Shown here: positions 16,946-26,597 of the stretch, one piece after another | How positions within the stretch are numbered: position 1 is the stretch's first letter | Layout of the letters: each line of letters starts with the position of its first letter | Origin: Anaerolineales bacterium UBA3082 | GTDB lineage: Bacteria; Chloroflexota; Anaerolineae; UBA7937 | Length of the DNA: 33,890 nucleotides | Reading direction: 5' to 3' | Assembly: GCA_002366595.1 (NCBI GenBank) | Contig: DFBK01000014.1 | Span: 28,654 to 62,543 of the forward strand | Made by a program: the position numbers and the translations under genes | Notes under the pieces: model-generated | Databases searched by the model: none | Seen by the model: only the letters and a program-made list of their open reading frames with translations | What the model was told of the DNA's origin: nothing

Positions 16946-18541
16946 TTAACCTCCTTCTCTGGGCCTCTCTGACGGGACAACCTGGTATATCCTTATCACG
17001 CCATCAGGGGTACCCATGAGAGGACCAACGAACTCCGCAGTCAAGGGAAAGGCCTTGGAAAAAGCCTCGTATCTGGTCACAGCCTCAGCGTAACGCTCCG
17101 GATCACGGAAGAATCGGCCGTATCTACCGGAACTGACTACTAGGTAATCGAACCCCTTCTCTTGATACCATTCAGGGGGGTGCTTTGCCGCTCCTCCCAG
17201 TAGCTTTGTCGTGCCTCCCAGTAGAGTTGTCTCCACCGGTAGGGTGTCCAGAGGGGGCGAGTAATATTCCATGGCGACCTTGGAGCCTGGAGGCATGTTC
17301 GCTCGCGCCCACTCCAGAGCGATAGTTCGGACATCTGTTTGTGACAGAAGGTAATCACGCTGCACCGTTCTGTAGCCTGGAAGAGCGATTACTAGCATAG
17401 CCAATAACCCGTAGACCAATGGTCTGCCTAAAGCAAAGCGCTTCAAGCGAGGTGTGCATGCTTCAATGGCCAACTCTATAACCCTTGCGCTCAACAGAGC
17501 CAAAAAGGGAACAAGAGGTGCGGCGATGCGGTCAAAATGGACGTTGAACAGGGAGATCCATAGGTAATAGACGATGAGGAAAGCGGCTAGTAGAATCTCT
17601 CGCTTCTCGCGTCTATGGAAGGCTAGAACTATCCCCGTGATCCCCAAGGCCAGCATCAACTCCCCACCGTCATGGAGGAGATAACGGGCATAGAAGAGCC
17701 AACTTGAGCCCTCATAACCAGGGTGCCCCCCACTGTAATGTTGCCACACACCCATAAGTCCACTGAGAAACTCTTGGGGGCTCAGGATCGCGAAGGGGGT
17801 TCCCAAGAGAAACCCCATCCCCACTGATGCTAACGCGGCCACCTCATTGCGGAGGGCCTTTGCGCTCCTCCGGGTCAGAATGTAAGTCACTAGAATCAGA
17901 ATAACGACCACAAGCCCATTATATTTGACAGATGTCGCAAGCCCGGTAAAGAACCCCGCTAGAGCATAATCCCGTCCCTTTCCCGTCTCCAAAGCCAGGC
18001 CACAGAAAGCCAGAGAGAGCATCAGGAAAAAGATCATGGGAGCATCAGTGTTAACGGCATGGGATTGAAGCACAGCATGTGCTGGTGCCACGGCCAAGAA
18101 GAGGGCTGCCAATAGCCCCACACATCGGTTATGGAACCTACGACCGATGAGATAGACCTCGAGGACGGTCAATATTCCGAAGAGGGCATAGAATATCCGG
18201 ACCCAAAGCAAACTGAGGGGGTCTGGCACAACTCCCTCATTTACAACAATGGTCTCAGCGAGGCCAGACAAGGAGGTAGACCTGCCCTGCATGGCACTCA
18301 AGGGGAAGTAAACTATATAGGCCAGTGCCAAGAAGTAGAAAGAGAGCGAAGGATACGTGAACCAGCCGGGGTTTAGGTCTCCTTCTCGGAGCATCTGTGC
18401 AACGATGCGTACATGCACTGGCTCATCTGGGTGGTAACTATAGGGGAGACCAAAATCTACTCCGTAAAGGCGAACGCCTACCGCAAGAAAGAGGACCAAA
18501 GTGAGAGATATTATAGGCCAGCGAGTTCGTAATCTGCTCAC
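16946..18541 (-). CDS. GT39-type membrane glycosyltransferase (531 residues)
   Basis: A multi-pass protein with about 11 membrane spans. The first loop has SYHPDEPVHVRIVAQML, with the conserved acidic DE pair of polyprenyl-phosphate-sugar-dependent glycosyltransferases. SHAVNTDAPMIFFLML follows, with a second acidic residue. The soluble C-terminal part is short (about 120 residues). It probably transfers a sugar to a surface acceptor outside the membrane. Residues near 436-452 contain a duplicated heptad encoded by two 21-bp tandem repeats. The promoter at 18620-18649 is close to consensus. The MaoC-like gene follows 4 nt downstream. Confidence 0.82.
   Translation of the reverse strand: MSRLRTRWPIISLTLVLFLAVGVRLYGVDFGLPYSYHPDEPVHVRIVAQMLREGDLNPGWFTYPSLSFYFLALAYIVYFPLSAMQGRSTSLSGLAETIVVNEGVVPDPLSLLWVRIFYALFGILTVLEVYLIGRRFHNRCVGLLAALFLAVAPAHAVLQSHAVNTDAPMIFFLMLSLAFCGLALETGKGRDYALAGFFTGLATSVKYNGLVVVILILVTYILTRRSAKALRNEVAALASVGMGFLLGTPFAILSPQEFLSGLMGVWQHYSGGHPGYEGSSWLFYARYLLHDGGELMLALGITGIVLAFHRREKREILLAAFLIVYYLWISLFNVHFDRIAAPLVPFLALLSARVIELAIEACTPRLKRFALGRPLVYGLLAMLVIALPGYRTVQRDYLLSQTDVRTIALEWARANMPPGSKVAMEYYSPPLDTLPVETTLLGGTTKLLGGAAKHPPEWYQEKGFDYLVVSSGRYGRFFRDPERYAEAVTRYEAFSKAFPLTAEFVGPLMGTPDGVIRIYQVVPSERPREGG
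17183..17224. repeat. two-copy 21-bp tandem repeat inside the GT39 gene
   Basis: 17183-17203 and 17204-17224 differ at only two or three positions. They duplicate seven codons (LLGGTTK / LLGGAAK) in frame. Confidence 0.7.
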
Positions 18542-18619
18542 AAATCTATGCCCCTACTCTATCCGCCCCCGATGAGGCAAGCGTGCGCTTTGCTCCCCTT
18601 TGGCTCCTCAGCAGAAGGG

Positions 18620-18649
18620 ATTATAGCCTGAGTTCCCTTCGTCTGTCAA
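18620..18649 (-). promoter_or_regulatory. promoter of the GT39/MaoC operon
   Basis: Consensus hexamers TTGACA (18644-18649) and TATAAT (18620-18625) on the minus strand, 18 nt apart. The -35 box lies only 4 nt from the -35 box of the divergent promoter. Confidence 0.75.
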
Positions 18650-18653
18650 TTCC

Positions 18654-18682
18654 TTGCCCCGTGGCCTGCTCTTTGATATAAT
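18654..18682 (+). promoter_or_regulatory. promoter giving a leaderless mRNA for the spermidine-synthase-like gene
   Basis: TTGCCC (18654-18659) and TATAAT (18677-18682) are 17 nt apart. Six bases later comes the GTG start at 18689, so transcription would begin at the start codon and no ribosome-binding site exists. Confidence 0.65.
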
Positions 18683-18688
18683 GGTATT

Positions 18689-21083
18689 GTGTTTTCTCTT
18701 TACCTAGCGATATCCCTTATTTCCGCGGCCACCCTCACCTTCGAGATCGCCCTCACCCGCATCTTCTCCGTGGCCCAAGGGTATCATTTCGCCTTCATGG
18801 CGGTGAGCCTAGCCCTCCTAGGCTTTGGAGCCTCAGGGACCGCCTTGGCCGTCTTCCCCAAACTCCTACGCCGGGATCTCCCTTCTTCTCTCTTTACATA
18901 CTCCTTTCTCTTCTCTCTTAGCCTCCCGACTTGCTACCTTATCAGCAACTACATACCTTTCGATTCCTATCAGATCACCTGGGACCGCCGGCAGATCTTA
19001 TATCTGGCTATATATTACCTCTCCTTGGCTCTTCCTTTCTTCCTGGCTGGGCTAACCATCGGGGCTCCTCTGGCCCTCCTAGTGGGCCAGGAGAGCCGGA
19101 TATACTTCTTCAACCTGGCAGGTTCGGGCTTAGGGTGCATCGTGGCTTTAGTTTCGCTCTCCCTTGCGGGCGGGGAGGGAACGGTGGTTCTGGCCTCTTT
19201 GGGGGGCGCTCTAGCCGCTCTGCTCTTGGCCTATGGTCGCTCGCCGGGCAGAATAGCCGCTTCTATTGCGGTAGTGGTTGTATGGCTCTTGATTCTCCTC
19301 CGGCCGCCAGACTATTTTACCATTAAGATGTCGCCCTACAAGCCTCTCAGCAACTCTTTGCGGTACAAGGGAGCGGAACTCCTCCTCCGCCGTTGGAACG
19401 CTTTCTCGCGGGTGGATGTGGTTAAGAGCCCCGGGGTTCACGCTGCGCCGGGACTCAGCCCCTCCTACTTTGGCCCGCTCCCCACCCAATTGGGTATCAC
19501 CACCGATGGGGATAATCTGCGGCCCCTCACCTCCGCTGCCTCCAACACTGATCTTCGTTTCCTAGATTATCTACCTGTGTCCCTCCCTTACCTGTTGCTC
19601 ACCGAGCCCCGGGCTCTCATAATAGAGCCTGGAGGGGGGGTGGATCTCTTGGTCGCTTTGCGAAAGGGCGCCCACAAAGTCGTGGCTGTGGAAGCGAACC
19701 CCCTTATAACCTACGTGGCAAGAGACCTGTACGGGGATTTCGCCGGGGGGGTATTCCAAGATCAGCGGGTGACGGTGGTAAACGAGATCGGAAGAAGTTA
19801 TCTCCAACGCACTGATGCCCAGTTTGACCTTATTCAACTATCTTTGTCCGATAGTTTTCGACCGGTGACCTCAGGGGCCTATAGCCTCCAGGAGAATTAC
19901 ACTTACACCCAGGAAGCGTTCACGGAGTATTGGGAGCACCTCTTACCCCAGGGGATACTGATGGTCCACCGATGGCTCCAGATGCCCCCCTCGGAGGGGC
20001 TGCGGGCCCTAGCCCTGGCAACTACAGCCTTGGAGAGGGCAGGAGTAGACCCCGGTCAGCATATCGCCGCCTTGCGCTCCTTCTCCACCATGCTTCTTCT
20101 CGTGAAGCGGAGCCAATTTACCCCTCAGGAGATCTGGAACATAAGAGAGTTCGCCTCCGAAAAGCAACTCGACCTAGTCTACTACCCGGACATGCCCATC
20201 GAGGAGGCGAACAAGATATATCTCTTAGAGAAGCCGGAATATTACCTCGCTTGTCAGGATCTTTTGAGAGCCCAGGATAAAGCGGAGTTCTATCGCGCTT
20301 ACCCTTTCGATGTCTCCCCTCCTTCCGATGATAGGCCTTTCTTCTTCCACTTTTTCACCTGGAAACAGATCCCTGCCATCTTAGAGAGCCTAGGGAAGAT
20401 ATGGCAACCTTTTGGAGGGAGCGGATACCTAGTCCTCTGGGCGTTCCTCATCCTGGCCCTCCTAGCGTCGTTGGTCTTGATCATCCTCCCCCTCTCCTTC
20501 CTGAGAGAGATGGGGGGTAGAGGGATAAGGGGGCGGGTATTTCTTTACTTCTTCCTCTTGGGCCTCGGCTATCTCTTCGTGGAGATCCCCCTCATCCAGA
20601 GGTTCATCCTCTTTCTCGGCCACCCTGTCTACGCCTTGGGCACTGTGCTCTTCGCCCTCCTCACCTTCTCCGGCCTGGGCAGCCTCTCCTCCCCTAGGCT
20701 CCCCCTGGGCCGGGGGCTTCCTCCTTCTGGGAGCGATGATCTTTCTCTACCCCTTTCTTCTGCCTCATCTGTTCAGATCGCTCTTGGGACTAAGGTTAGG
20801 GCTCCGCCTTCTATCTTCTATTCTCATCTTGGCCCCCTTAGGCTTTCTCATGGGTTTGCCCTTCCCCAAGGGGATAGCGGTAACTAGCCGCCTCGCGCCC
20901 GGCCTCATCCCTTGGGCCTGGGGGATCAACGGTTGCGCCTCGGTCCTCTCCTCTATTTTGGCCTCCATGGGAGCGCTCACCTTCGGCTTCTCCTGGGTTC
21001 TGGCTTGCGCGGGGGGGGCTTACCTGGTGGGACTAGCGATTTTCTACCCTTTGGTGAGGGGCACAAAAGAGGCAAATAGCTAG
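18689..21083 (+). CDS. membrane-fused spermidine-synthase-like methyltransferase-fold protein, frameshifted
   Basis: About seven membrane spans at the N-terminus (residues 1-210) are followed by a Rossmann domain with LIIEPGGGVDLLVALRKGA near residue 311 and VAVEANP, the SAM/dcSAM-binding pattern of spermidine-synthase-like proteins. More spans follow from about residue 590. The GTG at 18689 is the only sensible start because hydrophobic residues begin at once. The first frame ends at 20887, but after about residue 675 its product is unlike the family. The expected C-terminal spans (FLLLGAMIFLYPFLLPHLF and so on) are read in another frame to 21083. A one-base slip near 20711-20722, in a G-run, explains this. 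It may be a real mutation or a sequencing error. Biochemical role unknown; polyamine synthesis is not proven for this membrane class. Confidence 0.78.
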
Positions 21084-21868
21084 TGTTCGCCGGTGAGGGG
21101 CACGAAACGGATCCACCCCATCACATTCTTGTAAAGGAACTCTTCACCCTCCCTTTCGACCAGCCAGAGGGTCTGGTAGGCACCAGGAGGGCCTACGGGG
21201 ATAATCAGACGGCCGCCATCTTTCAGTTGCTCGAGGAGGGGCGGAGGTATGTGATCCGGGGCGCAGGTGACGATGATACCATCGTAAGGAGCGTGTTCTT
21301 CCCAGCCGTAATAGCCGTCTAGGTTCGCTGCCTGCACCTGGGTGTATCCTAACCGTTTGAGCCTTTTCGCCGCCAACTCCGCCAACTCAGGGATGATCTC
21401 CGCCGTGTAGACTTCATCTGTGATCTCCGCCAAGATGGCTGCCTGATAGCCAGAGCCGGTGCCCACCTCCAAAACCTTATCTCCTTCTTCGATATCCAGC
21501 AATTCTGTCATCACAGCTACCATGTAGGGTTGAGAGATGGTCTGGCCATAGCCTATGGGCAAGGGCTGATCGGCGTAGGAGTAATCCTGATATCCTGAAG
21601 GCACGAACTCGTGGCGAGGGATGGTGAACATGGCCTCTAACACCTGAGAATCCTTCACCCCTCGCGCCTCAATCTGTGAGCGCACCATCGACTCCCGAAG
21701 CCGACTGAACTCATCCTCCCCTGGAACCTCTGTGGTCGTGGCCGAAGGGGAAGGGGGAACCGCTATCTCTTCCTCTCTTACTTTACCCCTCATCACAGTC
21801 AAATAGAGGCCCAAAACGAGGAGAAGAAGGAACCCCAAGGCCAAAACGATAGTCACCTTCCTTCTCAT
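21080..21868 (-). CDS. pcm: membrane-anchored protein-L-isoaspartate O-methyltransferase
   Basis: The enzyme methylates L-isoaspartyl residues with SAM, starting repair of damaged proteins. The core is clear: residues 54-100 (LRESMVRSQIEARGV ... IPRHEFVP), the YADQPLPIGYGQTISQPYMVA signature, and the SAM motif LEVGTGSGYQ at 133-142. Unlike the usual cytosolic enzyme of about 210 residues, it has a membrane segment at residues 5-25 and a proline/threonine-rich linker (35-50), so the catalytic domain is probably outside the membrane. It overlaps the convergent upstream gene by 4 nt at the stop codons. The ATG at 21868 follows GGGGGTG. Confidence 0.9.
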   Translation of the reverse strand: MRRKVTIVLALGFLLLLVLGLYLTVMRGKVREEEIAVPPSPSATTTEVPGEDEFSRLRESMVRSQIEARGVKDSQVLEAMFTIPRHEFVPSGYQDYSYADQPLPIGYGQTISQPYMVAVMTELLDIEEGDKVLEVGTGSGYQAAILAEITDEVYTAEIIPELAELAAKRLKRLGYTQVQAANLDGYYGWEEHAPYDGIIVTCAPDHIPPPLLEQLKDGGRLIIPVGPPGAYQTLWLVEREGEEFLYKNVMGWIRFVPLTGEH

Positions 21869-21919
21869 CGCTCATCACCCCCATAGCCCTCGCTTCGCCA
21901 TCCATATCTATCACTCTCT

Positions 21920-21948
21920 ATTCTATTACTTTCCTTCCCGCATATCAA
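21920..21948 (-). promoter_or_regulatory. pcm promoter
   Basis: On the minus strand TTGATA (21943-21948) and TAGAAT (21920-21925) are 17 nt apart. The -35 box lies 3 nt from that of the divergent tdh promoter. Confidence 0.6.
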
Positions 21949-21951
21949 GGG

Positions 21952-21980
21952 TTGACGGGAGGTGTACACCGTGCTACTAT
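21952..21980 (+). promoter_or_regulatory. tdh-kbl promoter with a palindrome in the spacer
   Basis: TTGACG (21952-21957) and TACTAT (21975-21980) are 17 nt apart. The spacer holds the perfect palindrome GGTGTACACC (21961-21970), and TGATATCA (21990-21997) lies in the leader. A repressor bound at the spacer would block polymerase, so control of threonine breakdown here is a plausible inference. Confidence 0.62.
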
Positions 21981-22013
21981 GATGGTTGTGATATCATAAA
22001 TAAGGGGGCGAAG

Positions 22014-23060
22014 ATGCCAGAGAAGATGAGGGCGGTGGTCAAGACCGAGCCCGGGCCCGGGGCGGCATTGCTCACCGTGGAGATCCCTCAGATAGGGCCC
22101 AAAGATGTGCTGGTCAGGGTCAAGGCTACCTCCATCTGCGGGACCGATGTCCATATCTATGAGTGGAACGAATGGGCCCAAGGGCGGATTCATCCTCCTC
22201 AAATCATGGGGCATGAGTTCGCTGGCGAAGTGGTGGAGGTAGGAAGCCAGGTGAAATCGCTCAAGGTAGGGGACTTCGTATCCGCCGAGACCCATATCCC
22301 CTGCGGCCAATGCATCCAGTGCAAGACCGGCCAACAGCATATCTGTGCCAATCTCAAGATCCTGGGAGTGGATACAAACGGCTGCTTTGCGGATTATGTA
22401 GCCCTGCCGGAGGTAGTGGCCTGGAAGAATGATGAGGATATTCCCTCTGAGCTCGCTTCGGTGCAGGAGCCTCTAGGGAATGCCGTCTACGCTACCTTGG
22501 TCACCGGTGTGACCGGGAAAAAAGTAGCCGTTTTCGGCGATGGCCCCACGGGGCTCTTCTCAGTAGGCGTGGCTCGTGTGTCCGGGGCCGCTGAGATATT
22601 CGCCGTGGGCCGCCACCCCTTCCGCTTAGAGATCGCTAAGAAGATGGGAGCGGATATCGTCCTCAATGAGCATGAGGTGGACGTGGTGGATGCCATCCTC
22701 ACCGCCACAGAGGGCATCGGAGTGGACATAGCCCTGGATATGGCTGGCTCCCAGGACTCCATCGACCAGACCTTGAAGGTGGTGCGTAAAGGGGGAAGGG
22801 TTACCGCCTTTGGCATACCCTCCGGCCCAGTTCAGATCGATCTAGCCAACGGCGTGGTCTTCAAAGGGATCACCATCCACGGCATCAGTGGCCGCCTGAT
22901 GTTTGACACCTGGTTCAAGGCGGCCAACCTCCTCAAATCTGGCCGTCTAGATATCTCCCCGGTCATCACCCATAAGTTGCCACTAGATGAGTTTGAGAAG
23001 GGTTTCGCCCTTATGACCACCAGGCCAAAGATGTCGGGCAAGGTCGTCCTCTTGCCCTAA
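22014..23060 (+). CDS. tdh: L-threonine 3-dehydrogenase
   Basis: The zinc- and NAD-dependent enzyme oxidises L-threonine to 2-amino-3-ketobutyrate. The catalytic zinc site is seen in SICGTDVHIYEWNEW (about C42) and MGHEFAGEV (about H66, E67). The structural zinc site is the four cysteines of CGQCIQCKTGQQHIC (about 97-111). VAVFGDGPTGLFSVGVA is the nucleotide-binding loop. At 348 residues it has the normal length. The ATG follows AAGGGGG by five bases. kbl follows 20 nt downstream and uses the product, so both steps of threonine-to-glycine conversion are encoded together. Confidence 0.93.
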   Translation: MPEKMRAVVKTEPGPGAALLTVEIPQIGPKDVLVRVKATSICGTDVHIYEWNEWAQGRIHPPQIMGHEFAGEVVEVGSQVKSLKVGDFVSAETHIPCGQCIQCKTGQQHICANLKILGVDTNGCFADYVALPEVVAWKNDEDIPSELASVQEPLGNAVYATLVTGVTGKKVAVFGDGPTGLFSVGVARVSGAAEIFAVGRHPFRLEIAKKMGADIVLNEHEVDVVDAILTATEGIGVDIALDMAGSQDSIDQTLKVVRKGGRVTAFGIPSGPVQIDLANGVVFKGITIHGISGRLMFDTWFKAANLLKSGRLDISPVITHKLPLDEFEKGFALMTTRPKMSGKVVLLP

Positions 23061-23080
23061 TCCTAAGGAAAGGAGATAAG

Positions 23081-24262
<1,182 letters not shown>

Positions 24263-24287
24263 GGGGTAAGTAGATCGGAATCTATAA

Positions 24288-24322
24288 AGAGGGGCAGGCG
24301 TTAACAGAGCCTGCCTCTCTTT
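24288..24322 (+). terminator. terminator-like hairpin after kbl
   Basis: AGAGGGGCAGGC (24288-24299) pairs with GCCTGCCTCTCT (24309-24320) with one G-T pair and a 9-nt loop. The T-run is short, so strength is uncertain. Confidence 0.55.
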
Positions 24323-24340
24323 GGAGGAGAGAGGCAAATC

Positions 24341-24714
24341 GTGGGAGCCAGAGAGAGCGATCGGTCTTTCATCCTGGAGAGGAGCAAAAAGACCGTCTGG
24401 CGAGACCTATCGCCCCCACGTCGAGAAGGGCCAGAGAAGGGGTTTGAAGGGGCTCATTAGCGAGATAAGAGGTGATCGAAGTCGGCCCCACCAAACGCTG
24501 GTGGCCAGGGGCGAAGAGAGAAGGTTCGCGGGCTACATCTGGTTAAGCGAGAATACCGACTACTTTACAGGGCAAAACCAAGCCTTCGTTCTCGACATCT
24601 ATGTGGAGGAGAAGCAACGTAGAAAGGGGTTAGGGCAACGCCTCCTTTCCCTACGGGATCCTGTAAGGAGAACTGGCTGAGAGATGGGGGGGGATGAGCA
24701 AGAGACTTCTAGAG
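24341..24714 (+). pseudogene. GNAT acetyltransferase relic with a mini-repeat insertion
   Basis: Three frames together give a GNAT-like protein. The N-terminus reads GARESDRSFILERSKKTVW from a GTG at 24341. The middle, in another frame, reads ERRFAGYIWLSENTDYF and VLDIYVEEKQRRKGLGQRLL, the acetyl-CoA-binding motif. The tail, in the third frame, reads ELAERWGGDEQE. The last shift is caused by the 22-nt mini-repeat at 24648-24669: exact removal gives GQRLLELAERWG. Residues normally following in GNAT proteins (an ARxxG helix and NxxAxxLYxxxGF) are absent. The 3' end also runs into the opposite-strand MFS gene, so the gene is both broken and truncated. Confidence 0.7.
24648..24669 (+). repeat. 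double-hairpin mini-repeat, copy 7
   Basis: TCCCTACGGGA followed by TCCTGTAAGGA (22 nt), inserted in the GNAT relic. Removal rejoins CTCCTT to GAACTG and restores RLLELAERW. Confidence 0.85.
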
Positions 24715-25893
24715 TGATCTTCTCAGAACTATCGTTGTTAGTAAGATCGCTGCGGGTATGGAGACTATCGAGGCGAGAAAAGGGAGGTCGGGGCGAAGAG
24801 CGTAGAGGTAGCCAGCGATGTAGGGCCCCGGAACCAAGGCCAGGCTGCGCAGGGTAGCGAAGAGGCCAAAACCTAGCCCCATGGAGGGGCTCTCTAATAC
24901 CTTCCCCACCTGGGCCGAGGCGAGGGAGGCTAGAGCAGAGAAGGAGCCTCGTAGAAAATAGGCGCAGGCTATGATGAAGGGGAAGGGAAAGAGGAGCAAT
25001 AGGCCAAAAGAGGCCCAGATGAGGAGTGCAGCGGCGATCATCCCCCACGCACCCCGTGAGACTCGGCCCAAGAAGATGGCTAAGAAGACCGCACCTAAGG
25101 ATTGAGCGGTGGCTAAGGTGCCGATGAGGGAAAGGTCTAAGCCCCGCATCTCCTGCAAGAAATTGGGGGTTAAAGGCCAGCCCAGATAAGTCACTAAGTA
25201 GATGAAAGCCACCATAAAACATAACCTCCAAAACGGACCGCGCCTCAAGAGAGGTTTTATCCTCAAAGCCGCTGACTGATAAGATGCAGGCTGTTCCTTA
25301 AGGGGCAAAATGGCCAAGGTGGAGAGGACGATGAGGGAGGCGGAGAGAAGAAAGACGTTTCGCATCCCTACTCTTTCGCCTAACCACCCTCCTAAGGCCG
25401 GAGAGAAGATGATGCCCGTTGAGTAAGCGGCGGTCATCATGGTAAAGGCTCGATTTAGATCTTGCCCCTCGCTAGCGTGGGCGATATAACTGTCCATGGC
25501 TGGCCTAATAAAGGCCGACATGTAATAGAGGAGAAAACCGGGAAGCAAGGCACGCCAATCTGGGGCTACGGCTATCAAGATTATAGATAAAAGGCCCAAT
25601 AGATAGCCGGCCAGCATAATCTTCTTCCGGCTATAACGGTCGGCTAGCAACCCGGCAGGGATGAAGGTGGCTGCCATCCCCATCATCCCTACGGAGATGA
25701 CGAAGCCTATCTCTTCTGGATTAGCGCCCAGGCTTTTGACATAGAGAGGGTAGACATAGATCCACAGCCCTTCAGAGAGCCCCCATAGGAACATAGAGAG
25801 GGCGATCAGGCGGTTGTCGCGGCTGAGTTCGGCGAAAGGGGCGAGCCTCCAGATGGCTGGGGTGGGCGCCGATTCAGGCCGGTGATGGGGCAT
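24709..25893 (-). CDS. major facilitator superfamily transporter
   Basis: This 394-residue protein has about 12 membrane spans. The MFS loop 2-3 motif is visible as GLLADRYSRKKIMLAGY (about residues 81-97). The second half repeats the fold, with GRVSRGAWGMIAAALLIW. It has the length of a typical drug- or metabolite-efflux MFS protein; the substrate cannot be inferred. The ATG at 25893 follows GAGGAG by 8 nt. The promoter is at 25922-25950. Its 3' end overlaps the GNAT relic on the other strand. Confidence 0.85.
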   Translation of the reverse strand: MPHHRPESAPTPAIWRLAPFAELSRDNRLIALSMFLWGLSEGLWIYVYPLYVKSLGANPEEIGFVISVGMMGMAATFIPAGLLADRYSRKKIMLAGYLLGLLSIILIAVAPDWRALLPGFLLYYMSAFIRPAMDSYIAHASEGQDLNRAFTMMTAAYSTGIIFSPALGGWLGERVGMRNVFLLSASLIVLSTLAILPLKEQPASYQSAALRIKPLLRRGPFWRLCFMVAFIYLVTYLGWPLTPNFLQEMRGLDLSLIGTLATAQSLGAVFLAIFLGRVSRGAWGMIAAALLIWASFGLLLLFPFPFIIACAYFLRGSFSALASLASAQVGKVLESPSMGLGFGLFATLRSLALVPGPYIAGYLYALRPDLPFLASIVSIPAAILLTTIVLRRSL

Positions 25894-25921
25894 GGAATTT
25901 TCTCCTCTCTTGGCTTGACGA

Positions 25922-25950
25922 ATTCTATACTAACTGGTCTAGGGGAGCAA
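25922..25950 (-). promoter_or_regulatory. MFS transporter promoter
   Basis: On the minus strand TTGCTC (25945-25950) and TAGAAT (25922-25927) are 17 nt apart, with a leader of about 23 nt. Confidence 0.5.
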
Positions 25951-26013
25951 GGGGGCTAAACCTCAGCCCTTCAGACCAGGTGATATAAGCAGAGGTTTTG
26001 TGAAAGGAGCCAA

Positions 26014-26160
26014 GATGATCCACCAGATGGCGGAGCGCATCAGGGAGAACGTGGAAAAGGTCCTATCTTTGTGCTGATCGTGCCCATCATCCTCTTTCTG
26101 GCCGTCATCTGGTTTACGGCCAGATCCCTTGCGGGAGAGCTGAACGCCCTGGACGATCTC
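26014..26160 (+). pseudogene. fragment of a small single-span membrane protein gene
   Basis: AAAGGAG lies five bases before an ATG at about 26014, which starts MIHQMAERIRENV. After one extra base in an A-run, the frame continues FVLIVPIILFLAVIWF, one membrane span, then RSLAGELNALDDL. The gene is then interrupted by the transposase relic near 26160. The family is not recognised. It looks like a host gene cut by the insertion. Confidence 0.4.
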
Positions 26161-26529
26161 CCTCCAGAAGCGGAGCAGGTGATGGTTTCCCACGGGATCC
26201 TGTAAGGAGAAGAACTCGCTGCCGTTGTCAGAGTGGATTTCCAAGATGAGGAATGGTAGGCGGCTCAAAATGCGGCGAAAGGCATCTTCCATCACCAGGC
26301 GGCTGCGTTCCAACACCGCTACGCGTTCACTCCAACCGGTAGCCACATCGATCATTTGTAGGGTATGCACATACTCGCCAGAAGCGCTGGGACCACAATG
26401 ATGGACTAAGCCCACTTCGAAGTGGCCCGGTTGTTGTTCATCCCAGGAGATTCGTTTCAAATGGTCATCTCGTCCTCGTTGGGCATAGTTGCCCCGGTAA
26501 CATTTTCTTTTGACAGAACTATGCCCCAT
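26155..26529 (-). pseudogene. DDE integrase-core transposase relic (N-terminal half) with mini-repeat
   Basis: From ATG 26529 the frame shows an integrase core: HFEVGLVHHCGPSASGEYVH, the region expected to hold the first catalytic acid (usually HFETDLV, here V), then MIDVATGWSERVAV and EIHSDNGSEFF with the second Asp. A 21-nt mini-repeat (26188-26208) adds seven codons (SLQDPVG) in frame directly after NGSEFF. Removing it gives FFNHHLLRFWREIVQGVQLSR. After this the reading departs from the family, so the C-terminal half is missing. The C-terminal half of the same family is found at 33500-33890. Confidence 0.78.
26188..26208 (+). repeat. double-hairpin mini-repeat, copy 8
   Basis: TCCCACGGGA followed by TCCTGTAAGGA (21 nt), the consensus form. 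It adds exactly seven codons in frame to the transposase relic on the other strand. Confidence 0.88.
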
Positions 26530-26561
26530 TAGTAATATTTTACGTGAGTGAATACGTGATC

Positions 26562-26590
26562 TTGCCCACCAGTGCGCCCCATGTTATAAT
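26562..26590 (+). promoter_or_regulatory. tadA promoter giving a leaderless mRNA
   Basis: TTGCCC (26562-26567) and TATAAT (26585-26590) are 17 nt apart, and seven bases later comes the GTG at 26598. The arrangement repeats that at 18654-18689. Confidence 0.62.
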
Positions 26591-26597
26591 TTTAAGG

